A DNA stretch of 64,000 nucleotides from Bacillus sp. RO1 (GCF_012524115.1 NZ_JAAZWB010000083.1:28318-92317); one strand, 5' to 3'. Positions 1-8,911 are shown, counted from the first letter of the stretch. Program-made: numbers and translations. Notes: a model not told the origin generated them from the sequence alone.

Positions 1-2433
1 TTTTCTCCGCTCCTCTATTAGAGCTTTGATAGCCTGCACTCCCACTCCTTTAATCGTTAACAAACTAAAGCGGATGCCTGCCTCTTCCACCTGAAATGCA
101 ATGCCACTTTTATTGATAGAGGGGGGAAGGACTTGTATGCCTTTCCGTTTTGTCTCCGTGATATATTGGGAGAGTTTTTGCTCACTTCCCATGACACTGG
201 AAAGAAGTGTCGCCATGAAAATTTTTGGATAGTTTGCCTTTAGATAGGCAAGTTCATAAGAAATCATACTATAGGCTACCGCGTGGCTTCGGTTAAAACC
301 ATAATCAGCAAATCGGACAATCAGATCATAGACAGAGTTGGCAACCTTTTCGTCATAGCCTTTGTTCAGGCACCCCTTCACAAAATGCGCTCTTTCTTTT
401 GCCAGAACTTCTTTCTTTTTCTTTCCTACCGCTCTTCTTAATAAATCTGCTTCGCCTAAAGAGAATCCTGCCATTACGGCCGCAATTTGCATGATTTGCT
501 CTTGATACACAATAACTCCAAATGTTTTCTCCAAAATAGGAATCAGATCTGGATGTGGATATTCCACTTTTCTCAGTCCGTGCTTGCGTTCAATAAACAA
601 AGGAATCTGTTCCATTGGACCCGGACGGTAAAGGGCGTTGACCGCCACGATATCTTCTAGGTTTGAAGGCTTAAGCTTTGTAAGAACCTTTTTCATCCCA
701 GGTGACTCTAGTTGAAAGATCCCGGACGTGTCACCTTCACTTAAAAGGCGGAAGGTTGCTGCATCATCGAGCGGTATTTCCTTTATGGGATGATTTGTTT
801 CTTTTTTTACTTGATAGCGGATGCTTTGAATCATTGTTAAGTTTCTCAGTCCAAGAAAGTCCATCTTAAGCAGCCCAAGCTCCTCAAGGGTTTCCATCGT
901 GTATTGAGTAAGGTAGATGTCTTGTTGACCAGCGTGTATCGGGATTAATTCCGTTAGAGGCTTGTGGGTAATGACCACTCCTGCTGCATGTGTAGAAGAA
1001 TGACGGGGAAGCCCCTCGATTTTCTGCGCTGTTTGAAAGGCACGCTTTCTTTCCTTTGTTTCGTTTATCGCTCTTTGCAATTTTTCATTCTCTTGATACG
1101 CCACATCAAGCGTTATGCCAGGCCTCGATGGAATCATTTTAGATATCATCTCAAGTTCTTTTCCTGAAAGGTTTAAAACCTTGGCAACATCCCGCCATGC
1201 CGCCTTTGCAGCCAAGGTACCAAATGTGATGATTTGGGCAACATGGAGCTCTCCGTACTTTTCCGCCACATAACGGATAACCTCATCCCGTTTATTATCT
1301 TGAAAGTCGATATCAATATCCGGCATGGTGATACGCTCAGGGTTAAGAAACCTTTCAAAAAGAAGATCATGTATGATCGGATCCACATCAGTGATGAAAA
1401 GGGAATAAGCGACCAATGAACCAGCAGCAGAACCACGGCCCGGTCCAGTCAAGATCCCTGCATTTCTGGCAAAATACATAAAGTCCCAAACAATTAAAAA
1501 ATAATCACTGAACTTCATCCCTTTAATTACTTGAAGCTCATAGGTCAGGCGATCTTTATACTCTTCAGACGGTTCCCCAATCCTTGTTTGAAGTCCTTCC
1601 CAGCAGATCTTTTCTAAATATTCGTCTGCACTTTCCTCCTCAGGAACCGGATAACTTGGGAGAGCGGCTTGTCCAAACTCCAATTCCACGTGACATTGGT
1701 TACTAATCTTCCATGTATTCTCCAATGCATCCGGGATATCTTCAAATAACTGTGTCATTTCATCAGTTGCCCGTAGATAATCTGGAGCCTCTTTAGGCAG
1801 GGATTCAAGCTTAGTGCCTTGTTTGATGCTGCGTAAACACTCATAGACAAAGACTTCCTCTTGGAGAAGATAATGCACCTTGCTTAAGGCAACGATTGGC
1901 AACTCGCTATGTCTTTTCCTTGTAGCTTCAGAACGTTCATGTGCTAGGGTGGAATTCCGATCAATCCCCAAATACACACAATCTTGCTCAAACATTTCAA
2001 GGTAGACTTCCGTAGTTTGCGCTTCTTTTTGAGCAAGTTCGGATTCAGAACCAGATAAAATCACAATCAGCCCTTTGGTATAATGCTTCAACCATCTTTT
2101 CGGAACCCCTTGTGGCGATTTGGTCTGCACCACACTTGATAATTTCATCAGGTTCGTAAATCCCTGGTTATCTTTCGCCAAAAGAATGACAGGATACCTC
2201 GACTCCTCGTCCTTCTCATCCGACAGGACGGAAAGCGTCAGACCGATAATTGGCTTAATGTTTGCGGCTTTACAAGCTTTATAAAAATCCACGGCCCCAT
2301 ACATCACATCTTCGTCTGTAAGCGCAAGGGACTTTAAACCAAGCTCGTTCGCACGTGCAACAAGCTTAGAAAATCTGACAGAACTGTTCAACAGACTATA
2401 ACTGCTTTTTATATGTAAATGAACGACACTCAT
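1..2433 (-). CDS. dnaE: DNA polymerase III alpha subunit DnaE, 3' end cut off by window edge
   Basis: Replicative C-family DNA polymerase; in Bacillus DnaE extends RNA primers, mainly on the lagging strand, before PolC takes over. About 811 N-terminal codons are visible of roughly 1,110 usual for the family. Translating the reverse strand gives an N-terminal PHP domain starting MSVVHLHIKSSYSLL with LTDED near residue 40. The polymerase core has GRGSAAG at residues 332-338 and the metal-binding aspartates PDIDIDF at 371-377. The ATG at 2433 follows an AAGGTG ribosome-binding site. It is divergent from ytrH, the same arrangement as in B. subtilis. The missing C-terminus lies outside the window, so this is not a broken gene. 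Confidence 0.96.
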   Translation of the reverse strand, partial: MSVVHLHIKSSYSLLNSSVRFSKLVARANELGLKSLALTDEDVMYGAVDFYKACKAANIKPIIGLTLSVLSDEKDEESRYPVILLAKDNQGFTNLMKLSSVVQTKSPQGVPKRWLKHYTKGLIVILSGSESELAQKEAQTTEVYLEMFEQDCVYLGIDRNSTLAHERSEATRKRHSELPIVALSKVHYLLQEEVFVYECLRSIKQGTKLESLPKEAPDYLRATDEMTQLFEDIPDALENTWKISNQCHVELEFGQAALPSYPVPEEESADEYLEKICWEGLQTRIGEPSEEYKDRLTYELQVIKGMKFSDYFLIVWDFMYFARNAGILTGPGRGSAAGSLVAYSLFITDVDPIIHDLLFERFLNPERITMPDIDIDFQDNKRDEVIRYVAEKYGELHVAQIITFGTLAAKAAWRDVAKVLNLSGKELEMISKMIPSRPGITLDVAYQENEKLQRAINETKERKRAFQTAQKIEGLPRHSSTHAAGVVITHKPLTELIPIHAGQQDIYLTQYTMETLEELGLLKMDFLGLRNLTMIQSIRYQVKKETNHPIKEIPLDDAATFRLLSEGDTSGIFQLESPGMKKVLTKLKPSNLEDIVAVNALYRPGPMEQIPLFIERKHGLRKVEYPHPDLIPILEKTFGVIVYQEQIMQIAAVMAGFSLGEADLLRRAVGKKKKEVLAKERAHFVKGCLNKGYDEKVANSVYDLIVRFADYGFNRSHAVAYSMISYELAYLKANYPKIFMATLLSSVMGSEQKLSQYITETKRKGIQVLPPSINKSGIAFQVEEAGIRFSLLTIKGVGVQAIKALIEERRK

Positions 2434-2528
2434 TAATCATCACACCTTATTTAACGCTTCCATTTTATATATTCATTATAGGGTCTATTCTGTTCTAAAC
2501 ACAATGAAGAAACTTCTCCATTAACATC

Positions 2529-2557
2529 ACATACTTACCACTTCCTGTCCATATATA
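2529..2557 (+). promoter_or_regulatory. candidate sigma-E promoter of ytrH-ytrI
   Basis: ACATACT (2529-2535) matches the -35 consensus KMATATT at five of seven places, followed after 14 bp by CATATATA (2550-2557), which matches CATACAHT at six of eight. The spacing is correct and the site lies just upstream of ytrH, whose B. subtilis counterpart is mother-cell expressed. The AT-rich context makes a chance match possible. Confidence 0.3.
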
Positions 2558-2575
2558 TGAATAAGGACAGAAAGG

Positions 2576-2920
2576 ATGATGAAAATGGACGTAAAAGATC
2601 CATTCGTCGCTACCCTTATTTTCAGTTTTTTCATCGCAGTTGGGGTAATACTTGGAGGAGCAATCATCGGTGGAATTGCCGCTTTTCTAGTAGGGGATCC
2701 ACCATTGACGAGAATGTGGAGCTTGGCCAAAAGTTTGAAGATATGGGCAATCGTTGCCGCCATCGGAGGTACCTTTGACACTTTTTATAATCTGGAAAAA
2801 GGGCTGTTCAACGGCGAAACGAAATTCTTAGTAAAACAGTTGCTATTAATAATCTCAGCAACAGGTGGCGCCCAAACCGGCGCACTCATTATCAGCTGGC
2901 TCACACAGGAGACTTTATAG
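2576..2920 (+). CDS. ytrH: sporulation membrane protein YtrH
   Basis: Small integral membrane protein of about 111-114 residues. A first membrane segment runs through FSFFIAVGVILGGAIIGG, a second near WAIVAAIGGTFDTF, and a third near LLLIISATGGAQTGALIIS. YtrH is a mother-cell sporulation protein needed for efficient sporulation; its molecular role is unknown. Three in-frame ATGs (2576, 2579, 2585) compete: AAAGG at 2571-2575 best serves 2585, while AAGGA at 2563-2567 could serve 2576. It is followed one base later by ytrI, so the two are surely co-transcribed. Confidence 0.9.
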   Translation: MMKMDVKDPFVATLIFSFFIAVGVILGGAIIGGIAAFLVGDPPLTRMWSLAKSLKIWAIVAAIGGTFDTFYNLEKGLFNGETKFLVKQLLLIISATGGAQTGALIISWLTQETL

Positions 2921-2921
2921 C

Positions 2922-3422
2922 ATGAGGGTTCCTCCATATAACCGCGATCCCGGGTGGCAACGTTTTTTTTCCGGAGTGGTGTTGGGTGCAATCGTAGGCT
3001 GGCTAATATTCATGCTTATGTACGGCGTCACTTTGGAAAAGAATATCGGCGATCTCATTAAATATAAGGAAGAAGTGAGAAGCTACAAAAACAGAATTCA
3101 TATATTGACAGAGGACAATGATAAATTAAAAGAGGAAAAAGACCAATTAAAAATAGAAGACTTTAAAATATCCATCATCAATCATGAAAAGTACATGCTC
3201 AACTCGTTCAGCCGTTCCTCCATCATTGCAAGGATTACAGAGGATCTCAACGACCAGGTTTCAAAGGATGTCGCGAGCATTAAAGACAATCGTCAATTGC
3301 TTATAAAAGTCATTGAAAACAAAAGCTACACACTTGATGACAAAAGATACTACTTCGAGGTCGACTTTCTTTATATAGACACTACAATTGAGATGGACTT
3401 GTTGATTGTGAAAATGGAATGA
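2922..3422 (+). CDS. ytrI: sporulation protein YtrI
   Basis: Predicted single-pass membrane protein of 166 residues. A short cytoplasmic start (MRVPPYNRDPGW) leads to a membrane segment at about 15-37, then a charged coiled-coil stretch (about 40-75: KEEVRSYKNRIHILTEDNDK) and a C-terminal globular part. YtrI partners YtrH in Bacillus sporulation. The ATG at 2922 was chosen because it starts right after the ytrH stop and gives a normal-looking N-terminus; upstream codons in frame lie within ytrH. A hairpin terminator follows the stop. Confidence 0.88.
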   Translation: MRVPPYNRDPGWQRFFSGVVLGAIVGWLIFMLMYGVTLEKNIGDLIKYKEEVRSYKNRIHILTEDNDKLKEEKDQLKIEDFKISIINHEKYMLNSFSRSSIIARITEDLNDQVSKDVASIKDNRQLLIKVIENKSYTLDDKRYYFEVDFLYIDTTIEMDLLIVKME

Positions 3423-3425
3423 GGA

Positions 3426-3461
3426 GAGGAAGCGACTGCATGTTGTTGTAGCCACTTCCTC
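3426..3461. terminator. bidirectional terminator between ytrI and nrnA
   Basis: GAGGAAG ... CTTCCTC arms around a 20-nt interior, followed by TTTT on the plus strand. It sits between two convergent stop codons and could serve both genes. Confidence 0.6.
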
Positions 3462-3471
3462 TTTTACTTTC

Positions 3472-4422
3472 CTACTCCCCTTGCAATTGTGCTCTGGAAG
3501 CTTCAATTAGGTCAGCGAGAACATGGTCCGCCTCTTCCCATTTATAAATAGATGCCCCTGACGCCAACGGATGACCTCCACCGTTGTACTTCTTGGCAAT
3601 TTCATTGACGATGATCCCTTTTGAACGAAGCCTTACCCTGATCTGATCTGCTTCTTCAATAAAGAAAGCCCACGCCTTAATGCCTTCAATGTTCCCAAGC
3701 ATCCCAACCAATTGCGACGCTTCAGAAGGAAGGGCGTTATATCGTTGCAAAATATCAGGAGTAATCTTCATAGAAGCAATCCCATTCTCATGCATGGAGA
3801 AGTTCTCAAGCACAAATCCGCTAAGCTTGGCTATATGCAACTTCGTTCGGTACAGCTCATCATAAAGCTCTGTCATAGAGAATCCGTAGCTCAAAAGTTC
3901 ACTCGCATATTGGAATGTCTTCGTATTGGTGCTTTGGAAAAGGAATCTGCCCGTATCTCCAATTATTCCCGCGAATATAAGTCTTGCAGCTTCCTTCGTC
4001 ATAACCCATCCTTGGTTTTTTCCTGCTAGATACAGTTCGTATATCATTTCACTCGTCGAACTCGAATCCGTATCCACCCACATCAGATCCCCGTATCTGT
4101 CCTCATTCGGATGGTGGTCGATCTTTATCCACTTAGCTGCCAGCTTGTAGCGCTTATCACAGATACGCTCGGTATTGGCAGTATCACATACAATCACAAG
4201 CGCTCCGTCGTAACTGGAGTCCGGTATTTCATCAAGCTTACTCAAGAAATTTAATGACTCCTCCGCTTCCCCAACGCGATACACCTTTTTTTCCGGATAG
4301 CTTTCCTTGACCAACTCAGCCAATCCACATTGCGACCCATACGCATCTGGGTCAGGCCTAACATGACGGTGGATGATAACCGTATCATGTGCCTTAATTT
4401 CATCGATAATCTGCTGCCTCAT
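3472..4422 (-). CDS. nrnA: bifunctional oligoribonuclease / pAp phosphatase NrnA
   Basis: DHH/DHHA1 phosphoesterase of 316 residues. It degrades 2-5-nt RNAs and c-di-nucleotide breakdown products, and dephosphorylates 3',5'-pAp from sulfate assimilation. Visible metal-binding motifs are HRHVRPDPDAYGS (residues 18-30), a VCDTAN segment near 82, the DHH signature in IDHHPNED near 100, and the DHHA1 motif GGGHPLASG near 280. Length and motif order fit NrnA (formerly YtqI). It is convergent with ytrI, as in B. subtilis. The start follows an AGAAAGGG-type ribosome-binding site; a shorter start cannot be excluded. Confidence 0.95.
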   Translation of the reverse strand: MRQQIIDEIKAHDTVIIHRHVRPDPDAYGSQCGLAELVKESYPEKKVYRVGEAEESLNFLSKLDEIPDSSYDGALVIVCDTANTERICDKRYKLAAKWIKIDHHPNEDRYGDLMWVDTDSSSTSEMIYELYLAGKNQGWVMTKEAARLIFAGIIGDTGRFLFQSTNTKTFQYASELLSYGFSMTELYDELYRTKLHIAKLSGFVLENFSMHENGIASMKITPDILQRYNALPSEASQLVGMLGNIEGIKAWAFFIEEADQIRVRLRSKGIIVNEIAKKYNGGGHPLASGASIYKWEEADHVLADLIEASRAQLQGE

Positions 4423-4603
4423 CGTATGTAACCCTCTTTCACCTGTTTCTTTTCTTTTATTTAATCACAGTTTCCCTGGTTCTCAAAGAAATATCATTTT
4501 TGTGGAAAAGTAGAATTTTGTTCACGAACACGTTACAATATAGCTTGTATGCGTATGGTAAAATATTTACTATCATGTTTGAAATATAAAGGAGTGTGTC
4601 CTT

Positions 4604-4936
4604 TTGGCTATTTTTGTTTTTCTCATCATCTTTTCATTAATGTTCTACTTCATGTATAAAGTAAAATACTTCCGTACCCAATTGCCAGCCGAAAAAAAAT
4701 GGCTAAGCGCAAAATCCAGCATCGCTCTGGGATGTTTTGTTTTCTTTTTTGGCGTTAATTCTCTCATTAATCCACTATCCACGGTTGCCATTGTTGTCGG
4801 GATAATATTGTTGGCTGTAGGATTAGGAAGCATCTGGGCGGGCTACAAAGCCTACCGTTTCTACCTACCTTTTGCAATTGAAGAAGCGGAAGCGGTGAAG
4901 GAAGCAGAAATGAAAGAGAAGACGGTTACGGATTGA
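4604..4936 (+). CDS. ytpI: YtpI family membrane protein
   Basis: Protein of 110 residues with three predicted hydrophobic segments (about 2-18, 41-58, 63-82) and a charged C-terminus rich in Glu. The stretch LPAEKKWLSAKSSIALG is the typical YtpI signature. Function is unknown in all species I know of. The start is TTG at 4604, preceded by AAAGGAG with a slightly long spacer; no better start lies nearby. It sits between nrnA (divergent) and a NERD-domain gene (convergent). Confidence 0.85.
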   Translation: MAIFVFLIIFSLMFYFMYKVKYFRTQLPAEKKWLSAKSSIALGCFVFFFGVNSLINPLSTVAIVVGIILLAVGLGSIWAGYKAYRFYLPFAIEEAEAVKEAEMKEKTVTD

Positions 4937-4949
4937 GGTTGAGTGGAGA

Positions 4950-4976
4950 GTCGTTCCTTTTTGGGGCGGCTTTTTT
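4950..4976 (+). terminator. terminator of ytpI
   Basis: GTCGTTCC and GGGGCGGC pair through eight positions if G-U pairs are allowed, with a 5-nt loop and six T residues after it. Confidence 0.55.
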
Positions 4977-4984
4977 GTTTGTGC

Positions 4985-5968
4985 TTATGGCGTTAAAGAA
5001 GTTTTAAAATGTTCTAGCGAGTAACTCCTCCCTTTTTTGTGGCCGACCGAAGGCAAATCAAGTGATGCCAAGATATTATACGCTTCTGACGCAGAACTAA
5101 GTAGAAGGAAATCCTTCAAATCTTTATTCTGAATGGTAGTAGCTATTAATACTTTATAATCTTCTATCGCATAAAGATGCGCTGACAGCGATTGGGTATT
5201 GCATTTCTTACAAGTCCAGTATTTTCTTATTTTCTTCATCAAGTTCGACCCGCAATCCATACATATTACACCTTTTATGAGTTCTTCCTGTTTAATGTTA
5301 TAGGTTTGTAGAAAATTAAAGCTGTCATGGGTATGTTTCTTGATTAATGTTTTAGTAAGCTTGTTAAGATCTTTTTTATTTAGGACCTCGGTTGAATGGA
5401 GTGCATTTATTTCGTTCACTCTATTTGGGAGGTTAGTTAGAAAAGTTACCTTTTTCATAAGTGAGGGAGAAGTTTTGACCAGATGGGCCTTGTTGTGAGT
5501 TAAAGCCACTAAACTTGCAATAGGTAAGCTTGGGAAGCCTTGATGTTCTAACCATAGTGAAAGTTGAAAACGTTGACGTGCTACTTGAGAGAGAGGATCA
5601 GCCATTCTTTCCATTTCCCCATCTGCCTTATGCCGGATGAGTTGACATCCCACTTCATCAAACTCTAGTTTACCAGATACGTATTTCGAATCTATTACTA
5701 AGCAATGGGTGGATGTAATGAGTAGCGTATCCATTTGAAAATATCTACCTTTGGGGTCTTCTATACGGAGGCCGTGAAGAATGTGGTAGTTTTCATGAGG
5801 GAGAAAGGTTAAATAGTAATCTAATGCCTCTTCACCTTTGTAACCGTATTTCATTTTTCCATATTCCTGTTCAATCAATTGGTATTGAGGGTGGGACGGT
5901 AACAGTCTCCTCAAGCCGGCTTCATGTATCAGCATCCTATTCGACTTTTCTCTATGTTTTTTTATCAT
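4985..5968 (-). CDS. NERD-domain protein with C-terminal zinc ribbon
   Basis: Protein of 327 residues. Residues about 38-155 form a NERD (nuclease-related) domain: GYKGEEALDYYL, then QMDTLLITSTHCLVIDSKYVSG, which supplies the Asp and Asp-x-Lys positions typical of restriction-endonuclease-like folds. Near residue 240 a zinc ribbon is visible as CMDC ... CKKC. NERD proteins are presumed nucleic-acid-processing enzymes, but no precise role is established. The ATG follows AAAGGAGTG. In my memory the B. subtilis order goes directly from ytpI to ytoI, so this gene looks like an insertion relative to that species. A 20-bp tandem array lies just upstream of it. Confidence 0.85.
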   Translation of the reverse strand: MIKKHREKSNRMLIHEAGLRRLLPSHPQYQLIEQEYGKMKYGYKGEEALDYYLTFLPHENYHILHGLRIEDPKGRYFQMDTLLITSTHCLVIDSKYVSGKLEFDEVGCQLIRHKADGEMERMADPLSQVARQRFQLSLWLEHQGFPSLPIASLVALTHNKAHLVKTSPSLMKKVTFLTNLPNRVNEINALHSTEVLNKKDLNKLTKTLIKKHTHDSFNFLQTYNIKQEELIKGVICMDCGSNLMKKIRKYWTCKKCNTQSLSAHLYAIEDYKVLIATTIQNKDLKDFLLLSSASEAYNILASLDLPSVGHKKGRSYSLEHFKTSLTP

Positions 5969-6060
5969 TTAGTCACTCCTTTGATAACTTGTCTTGGTAC
6001 TTTCGACTCTGAACATTTAAATTCCTGCAAATTCTACAAATAGAATACTCGAATTTTCAC

Positions 6061-6180
6061 ATATCCATTGTAAAATGAAAATATCCATTGTAAAACTGAT
6101 ATATCCATTGTAAATCGAATATATCCATTCTAAAACCCATATATCCATTGTAAAATCAATTTATCCATTATTCCCACTCC
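6061..6180. repeat. tandem array, 6 units of exactly 20 bp
   Basis: ATATCCATT begins at 6061, 6081, 6101, 6121 and 6141, with a variant (TTATCCATT) at 6161. Unit consensus is ATATCCATTGTAAAAtcnaT; the last six bases vary. The 350-bp gap between the NERD gene and ytoI holds this array plus the ytoI terminator; I see no gene in it. Confidence 0.92.
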
Positions 6181-6249
6181 GCACCCTCACACCACCCCCA
6201 CCAAAAGCCCTTCCACACTTTAGTCTTTGCCATCTCCAACACCAAACCA

Positions 6250-6287
6250 CACAAAAAAACGCCCCCACCCCAAAAGGTGAGAGCGTT
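6250..6287 (-). terminator. terminator of ytoI
   Basis: On the minus strand AACGC ... GCGTT arms enclose CACC/GGTG pairing, followed by seven T residues. Confidence 0.7.
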
Positions 6288-6320
6288 CCACGCCTAAATT
6301 GCGCATGCCTTCTCAATCCA

Positions 6321-7637
6321 CTACTGTATCAACTGCACCATCATCATTGCCTTGCCCACAACATTGCCTTCATGGTACACTTCCACATCCACTTTACCGA
6401 ACTTGCGGCCGACTTCCAGTACTTTCGGCCGAATCTCGATCGTACTGTCAATTTGGACTGGCTTTATAAAATAAATCGTGATGTTCTCCACGACCATATC
6501 ACTCTTTTTCACATTACGAATCACACGCTTCGCAGCTTCGGTCACGATTGTTGTAAACACGCCATAAGATATCGTCCCGACCGAGTTGGTCATCTGAGGG
6601 GTCACTTCGCTCTGGTAGGATTCTTCCCCCTTTGATTCAGTGACATCCAAAAATTGATTGGTCACAATGTCATCAAGGGTCTCACCGACCTGTGGCTGCC
6701 TTTGGATCATCTGCAACGCCTTCAATACATCTTGACGGCTGATGATTCCAAGAAGACGGTGGTTCGGGTCAACCACAGGCAGCATCTCGATTCCTTCCCA
6801 TACCATGATATGGGCAGCGGACGCGACTGACGTTTTCCCGTTAACGGTGATCGGATTTTTGGTCATCACTTTTTCAATTGGCGTCGAAGAATCCTTCCCA
6901 AGCACGTCCTTGGAAGTAACCACACCTTGAACCTTTAAGTTTTTATCAATAATTGGAAAGCGGCTATGCTTGATTTCTTCGTTCACCTTATACCATTCCG
7001 CAATGGTATCTTCTGTGGTTAAGTAAGTCGTCGCCTCAATTGGTGTCAAAATATCCTCCACCAATACAATTTCCTTTTTAATCAACTGATCATAGATGGC
7101 ACGGTTAATTAATGTCGCAACAGTAAACGTATCATAGCTACTCGAGATGATTGGAAGCTTCATTTCATCCGCTAATCGCTTTACCTCATCGTCTGTATCA
7201 AATCCACCGGTAATCAACACAGCAGCACCAGCTTCAATGGCAAGCTTATGGGCGTTGTAGCGGTTACCGACAATCAACAAGTTACCAGCTTCCGTATAGC
7301 GCATCATCGCTTCTAGTTTCATCGCACCAATGACAAATTTGTTCAATGTCTTATGAAGTCCTTCTCTGCCACCAAGAACTTGTCCATCCACAATGTTGAC
7401 CACTTCGGCAAATGTAAGCTTTTCGATATTCTCTTTCTTTTTCCGCTCAATACGAATAGTACCAACGCGTTCGATGGTACTAACATATCCTTTATTTTCG
7501 GCATCCTTAATCGCTCTGTATGCCGTACCTTCACTCACCGTCAACGCCTTGGCTATTTGTCGTACTGATATTTTTTCTCCAATAGGAAGTTCCTCTATAT
7601 ATTGGAGAATCTGTTCATGCTTTGTCACACTCTTCAC
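6321..7637 (-). CDS. ytoI: CBS/DRTGG/hotdog regulatory protein YtoI
   Basis: Multidomain protein of 438 residues. A winged-helix DNA-binding domain (about 1-66, VSEGTAYRAIKDAENKGYV) is followed by a DRTGG domain (about 75-185, with VLITGGFDTDDE), two CBS domains (about 195-305, HSRFPIIDKN and GIEMLPVVDPN) and a C-terminal hotdog-fold thioesterase-like domain (about 335-438). This suggests a transcription factor sensing a nucleotide through CBS and perhaps an acyl-CoA through the hotdog; no ligand is established. The start is GTG; a second in-frame GTG three codons later is about equally plausible. Next to ytpI/ytkL as in B. subtilis. Confidence 0.9.
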   Translation of the reverse strand: MKSVTKHEQILQYIEELPIGEKISVRQIAKALTVSEGTAYRAIKDAENKGYVSTIERVGTIRIERKKKENIEKLTFAEVVNIVDGQVLGGREGLHKTLNKFVIGAMKLEAMMRYTEAGNLLIVGNRYNAHKLAIEAGAAVLITGGFDTDDEVKRLADEMKLPIISSSYDTFTVATLINRAIYDQLIKKEIVLVEDILTPIEATTYLTTEDTIAEWYKVNEEIKHSRFPIIDKNLKVQGVVTSKDVLGKDSSTPIEKVMTKNPITVNGKTSVASAAHIMVWEGIEMLPVVDPNHRLLGIISRQDVLKALQMIQRQPQVGETLDDIVTNQFLDVTESKGEESYQSEVTPQMTNSVGTISYGVFTTIVTEAAKRVIRNVKKSDMVVENITIYFIKPVQIDSTIEIRPKVLEVGRKFGKVDVEVYHEGNVVGKAMMMVQLIQ

Positions 7638-7697
7638 CCGTCCACATAGTTATTTGTACTTTTATTATACGGGTGTTAGAGCTTGTATTCAATGTGT

Positions 7698-7943
7698 TTA
7701 CTGATATTGACGCAATCGGACCTTTTTGACCTCTGCCAATTTCGCTTTTCGGACCACACGGTTTCGCTTTGGCAAGTACATGATTGCTGCAATATTACCT
7801 CCAACTGCCATTAAAGCAAGCACCAGCCATGCAACGCCAAACCATCCTGCAAGACCATCTTCCGTCACGGGCAAACGCGGTACTGCAACGTATAGCATTG
7901 CACCGATACACAATAACGATAATAAAAGTCTATTCTTCAACAT
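7698..7943 (-). CDS. small membrane protein of unknown function
   Basis: Protein of 81 residues. Two hydrophobic segments are seen, LLLSLLCIGAMLYVAV (about 6-21) and FGVAWLVLALMAVGGNIAAI (about 35-54), followed by a basic tail (KRNRVVRKAKLAEVKKVR). The ATG at 7943 is chosen because GGAGTG lies 7 nt upstream. The frame stays open back to 8228, but that extension runs through a dispersed palindromic repeat and is surely not coding. I do not recognise the family. Confidence 0.72.
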   Translation of the reverse strand: MLKNRLLLSLLCIGAMLYVAVPRLPVTEDGLAGWFGVAWLVLALMAVGGNIAAIMYLPKRNRVVRKAKLAEVKKVRLRQYQ

Positions 7944-8000
7944 TTGACACTCCTTCCAAACTCGATAGCTTGTATCATGTATATTCGGCACAACAAAAAA

Positions 8001-8025
8001 AAGAAGCAGCTCTGCTTCTTTTTTA
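8001..8025. terminator. bidirectional terminator downstream of ytkL
   Basis: AAGAAGCAG ctc CTGCTTCTT stem with A-rich left and T-rich right flanks, so it can end transcription in either direction. Confidence 0.65.
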
Positions 8026-8026
8026 T

Positions 8027-8215
8027 AGGCTCTGTTAAACACCGCTGTTGATTTCCACAAATGGCTTTGCTTTCCGCGGGGCGACCTTGAGCCTCCTCGG
8101 GCTGTGCCCTGTGGGGTCTCAACATTGTCGCTACTCCCCCGCAGGAGTCTTCGCCATTTGCTCCAATCAACAGCTAGGTTGCTGCAAAAATTAAAAGTTT
8201 GCTTTAACAGAGCCT
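8027..8215 (+). repeat. dispersed palindromic element copy 1 (short form) inside a 13-bp inverted repeat
   Basis: The core (8044-8174) starts GCTGTTGATTTCC and ends AATCAACAGC, with internal GAGCCTCCTC and GGGGTCTCA blocks shared by all copies. It is enclosed by AGGCTCTGTTAAA (8027-8039) and its perfect reverse complement (8203-8215), which is not seen around the other copies. No coding capacity for a transposase. Confidence 0.85.
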
Positions 8216-8227
8216 TTTTATAAGCCA

Positions 8228-8911
8228 CTATAATTCCATAACTTCTCCCACTTCCAGCACTCTCCCGACGCCTTCAGGAAGTTTGGAAACAAACTCATGT
8301 GGATTTTGTTCAATGACGGGGAACGTATTAAAATGAATCGGTACCACCGAAGAAGCATCCAACCACTTTGCTGCAAGCACCGCATCATCCGGACCCATCG
8401 TGAAGTTATCCCCAATTGGAAGGAATGCCACATCTATATCATTTAATTCGCCGATTAGTTTCATATCAGAAAATAATGCTGTATCTCCGGCATGGAAAAT
8501 CGTCTTCCCATCAATGGTCAACAGGATCCCACTAGGCATTCCTGTATAGACAATTGTTTTTGTTTCATAATCTGTATAACTTGACCCATGAAAAGCTTGC
8601 GTCAATTTCACTCTTCCAAAATCAAACTCATGCGCTCCTCCGATATGCATTTCATGAACCCTCACACCTTGCCAGCCTAAATATTCAGCAAGCTCAAACG
8701 GCGCAACAACTAATGCGTCATTCTTCAAAGCCAGGTCCACCGTATCCCCAACATGGTCATTGTGGCCGTGTGTTAAAAGAATCACATCCACTTTTACGTC
8801 TTCTGCTGTTAAATCTGTCAAGCCATTTCCCGTAATAAACGGATCAAAAAGAAAGGTCTTTCCGTTAGCCTCTACTTTTACTACAGAATGTCCATGATAG
8901 GAAACCTTCAT
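8228..8911 (-). CDS. ytkL: UPF0173 metal-dependent hydrolase YtkL
   Basis: Metallo-beta-lactamase-fold hydrolase of 227 residues. The metal-binding motif [10 protein letters not shown] lies at about residues 47-56, FHAGDTALF near 140, and the last ligand His in VPIHFNTFP near 190. The length and the start [13 protein letters not shown] fit the UPF0173/UlaG-like family; the substrate is unknown. A GGAGAGG ribosome-binding site precedes the ATG. It is divergent from the M24 peptidase gene. Confidence 0.93.
   Translation of the reverse strand: MKVSYHGHSVVKVEANGKTFLFDPFITGNGLTDLTAEDVKVDVILLTHGHNDHVGDTVDLALKNDALVVAPFELAEYLGWQGVRVHEMHIGGAHEFDFGRVKLTQAFHGSSYTDYETKTIVYTGMPSGILLTIDGKTIFHAGDTALFSDMKLIGELNDIDVAFLPIGDNFTMGPDDAVLAAKWLDASSVVPIHFNTFPVIEQNPHEFVSKLPEGVGRVLEVGEVMEL

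Noticed and set aside
2557..2778. 73-residue plus-strand frame overlapping ytrH
   Set aside because: It overlaps ytrH out of frame; the ytrH frame has clear membrane segments and family signature.
8027..8215. complete insertion sequence
   Set aside because: The 13-bp inverted ends enclose only 190 bp with no transposase gene.
7944..8228. N-terminal extension of the small membrane protein
   Set aside because: The extension translates repeat copy 1 and a terminator; a good ribosome-binding site supports the ATG at 7943.
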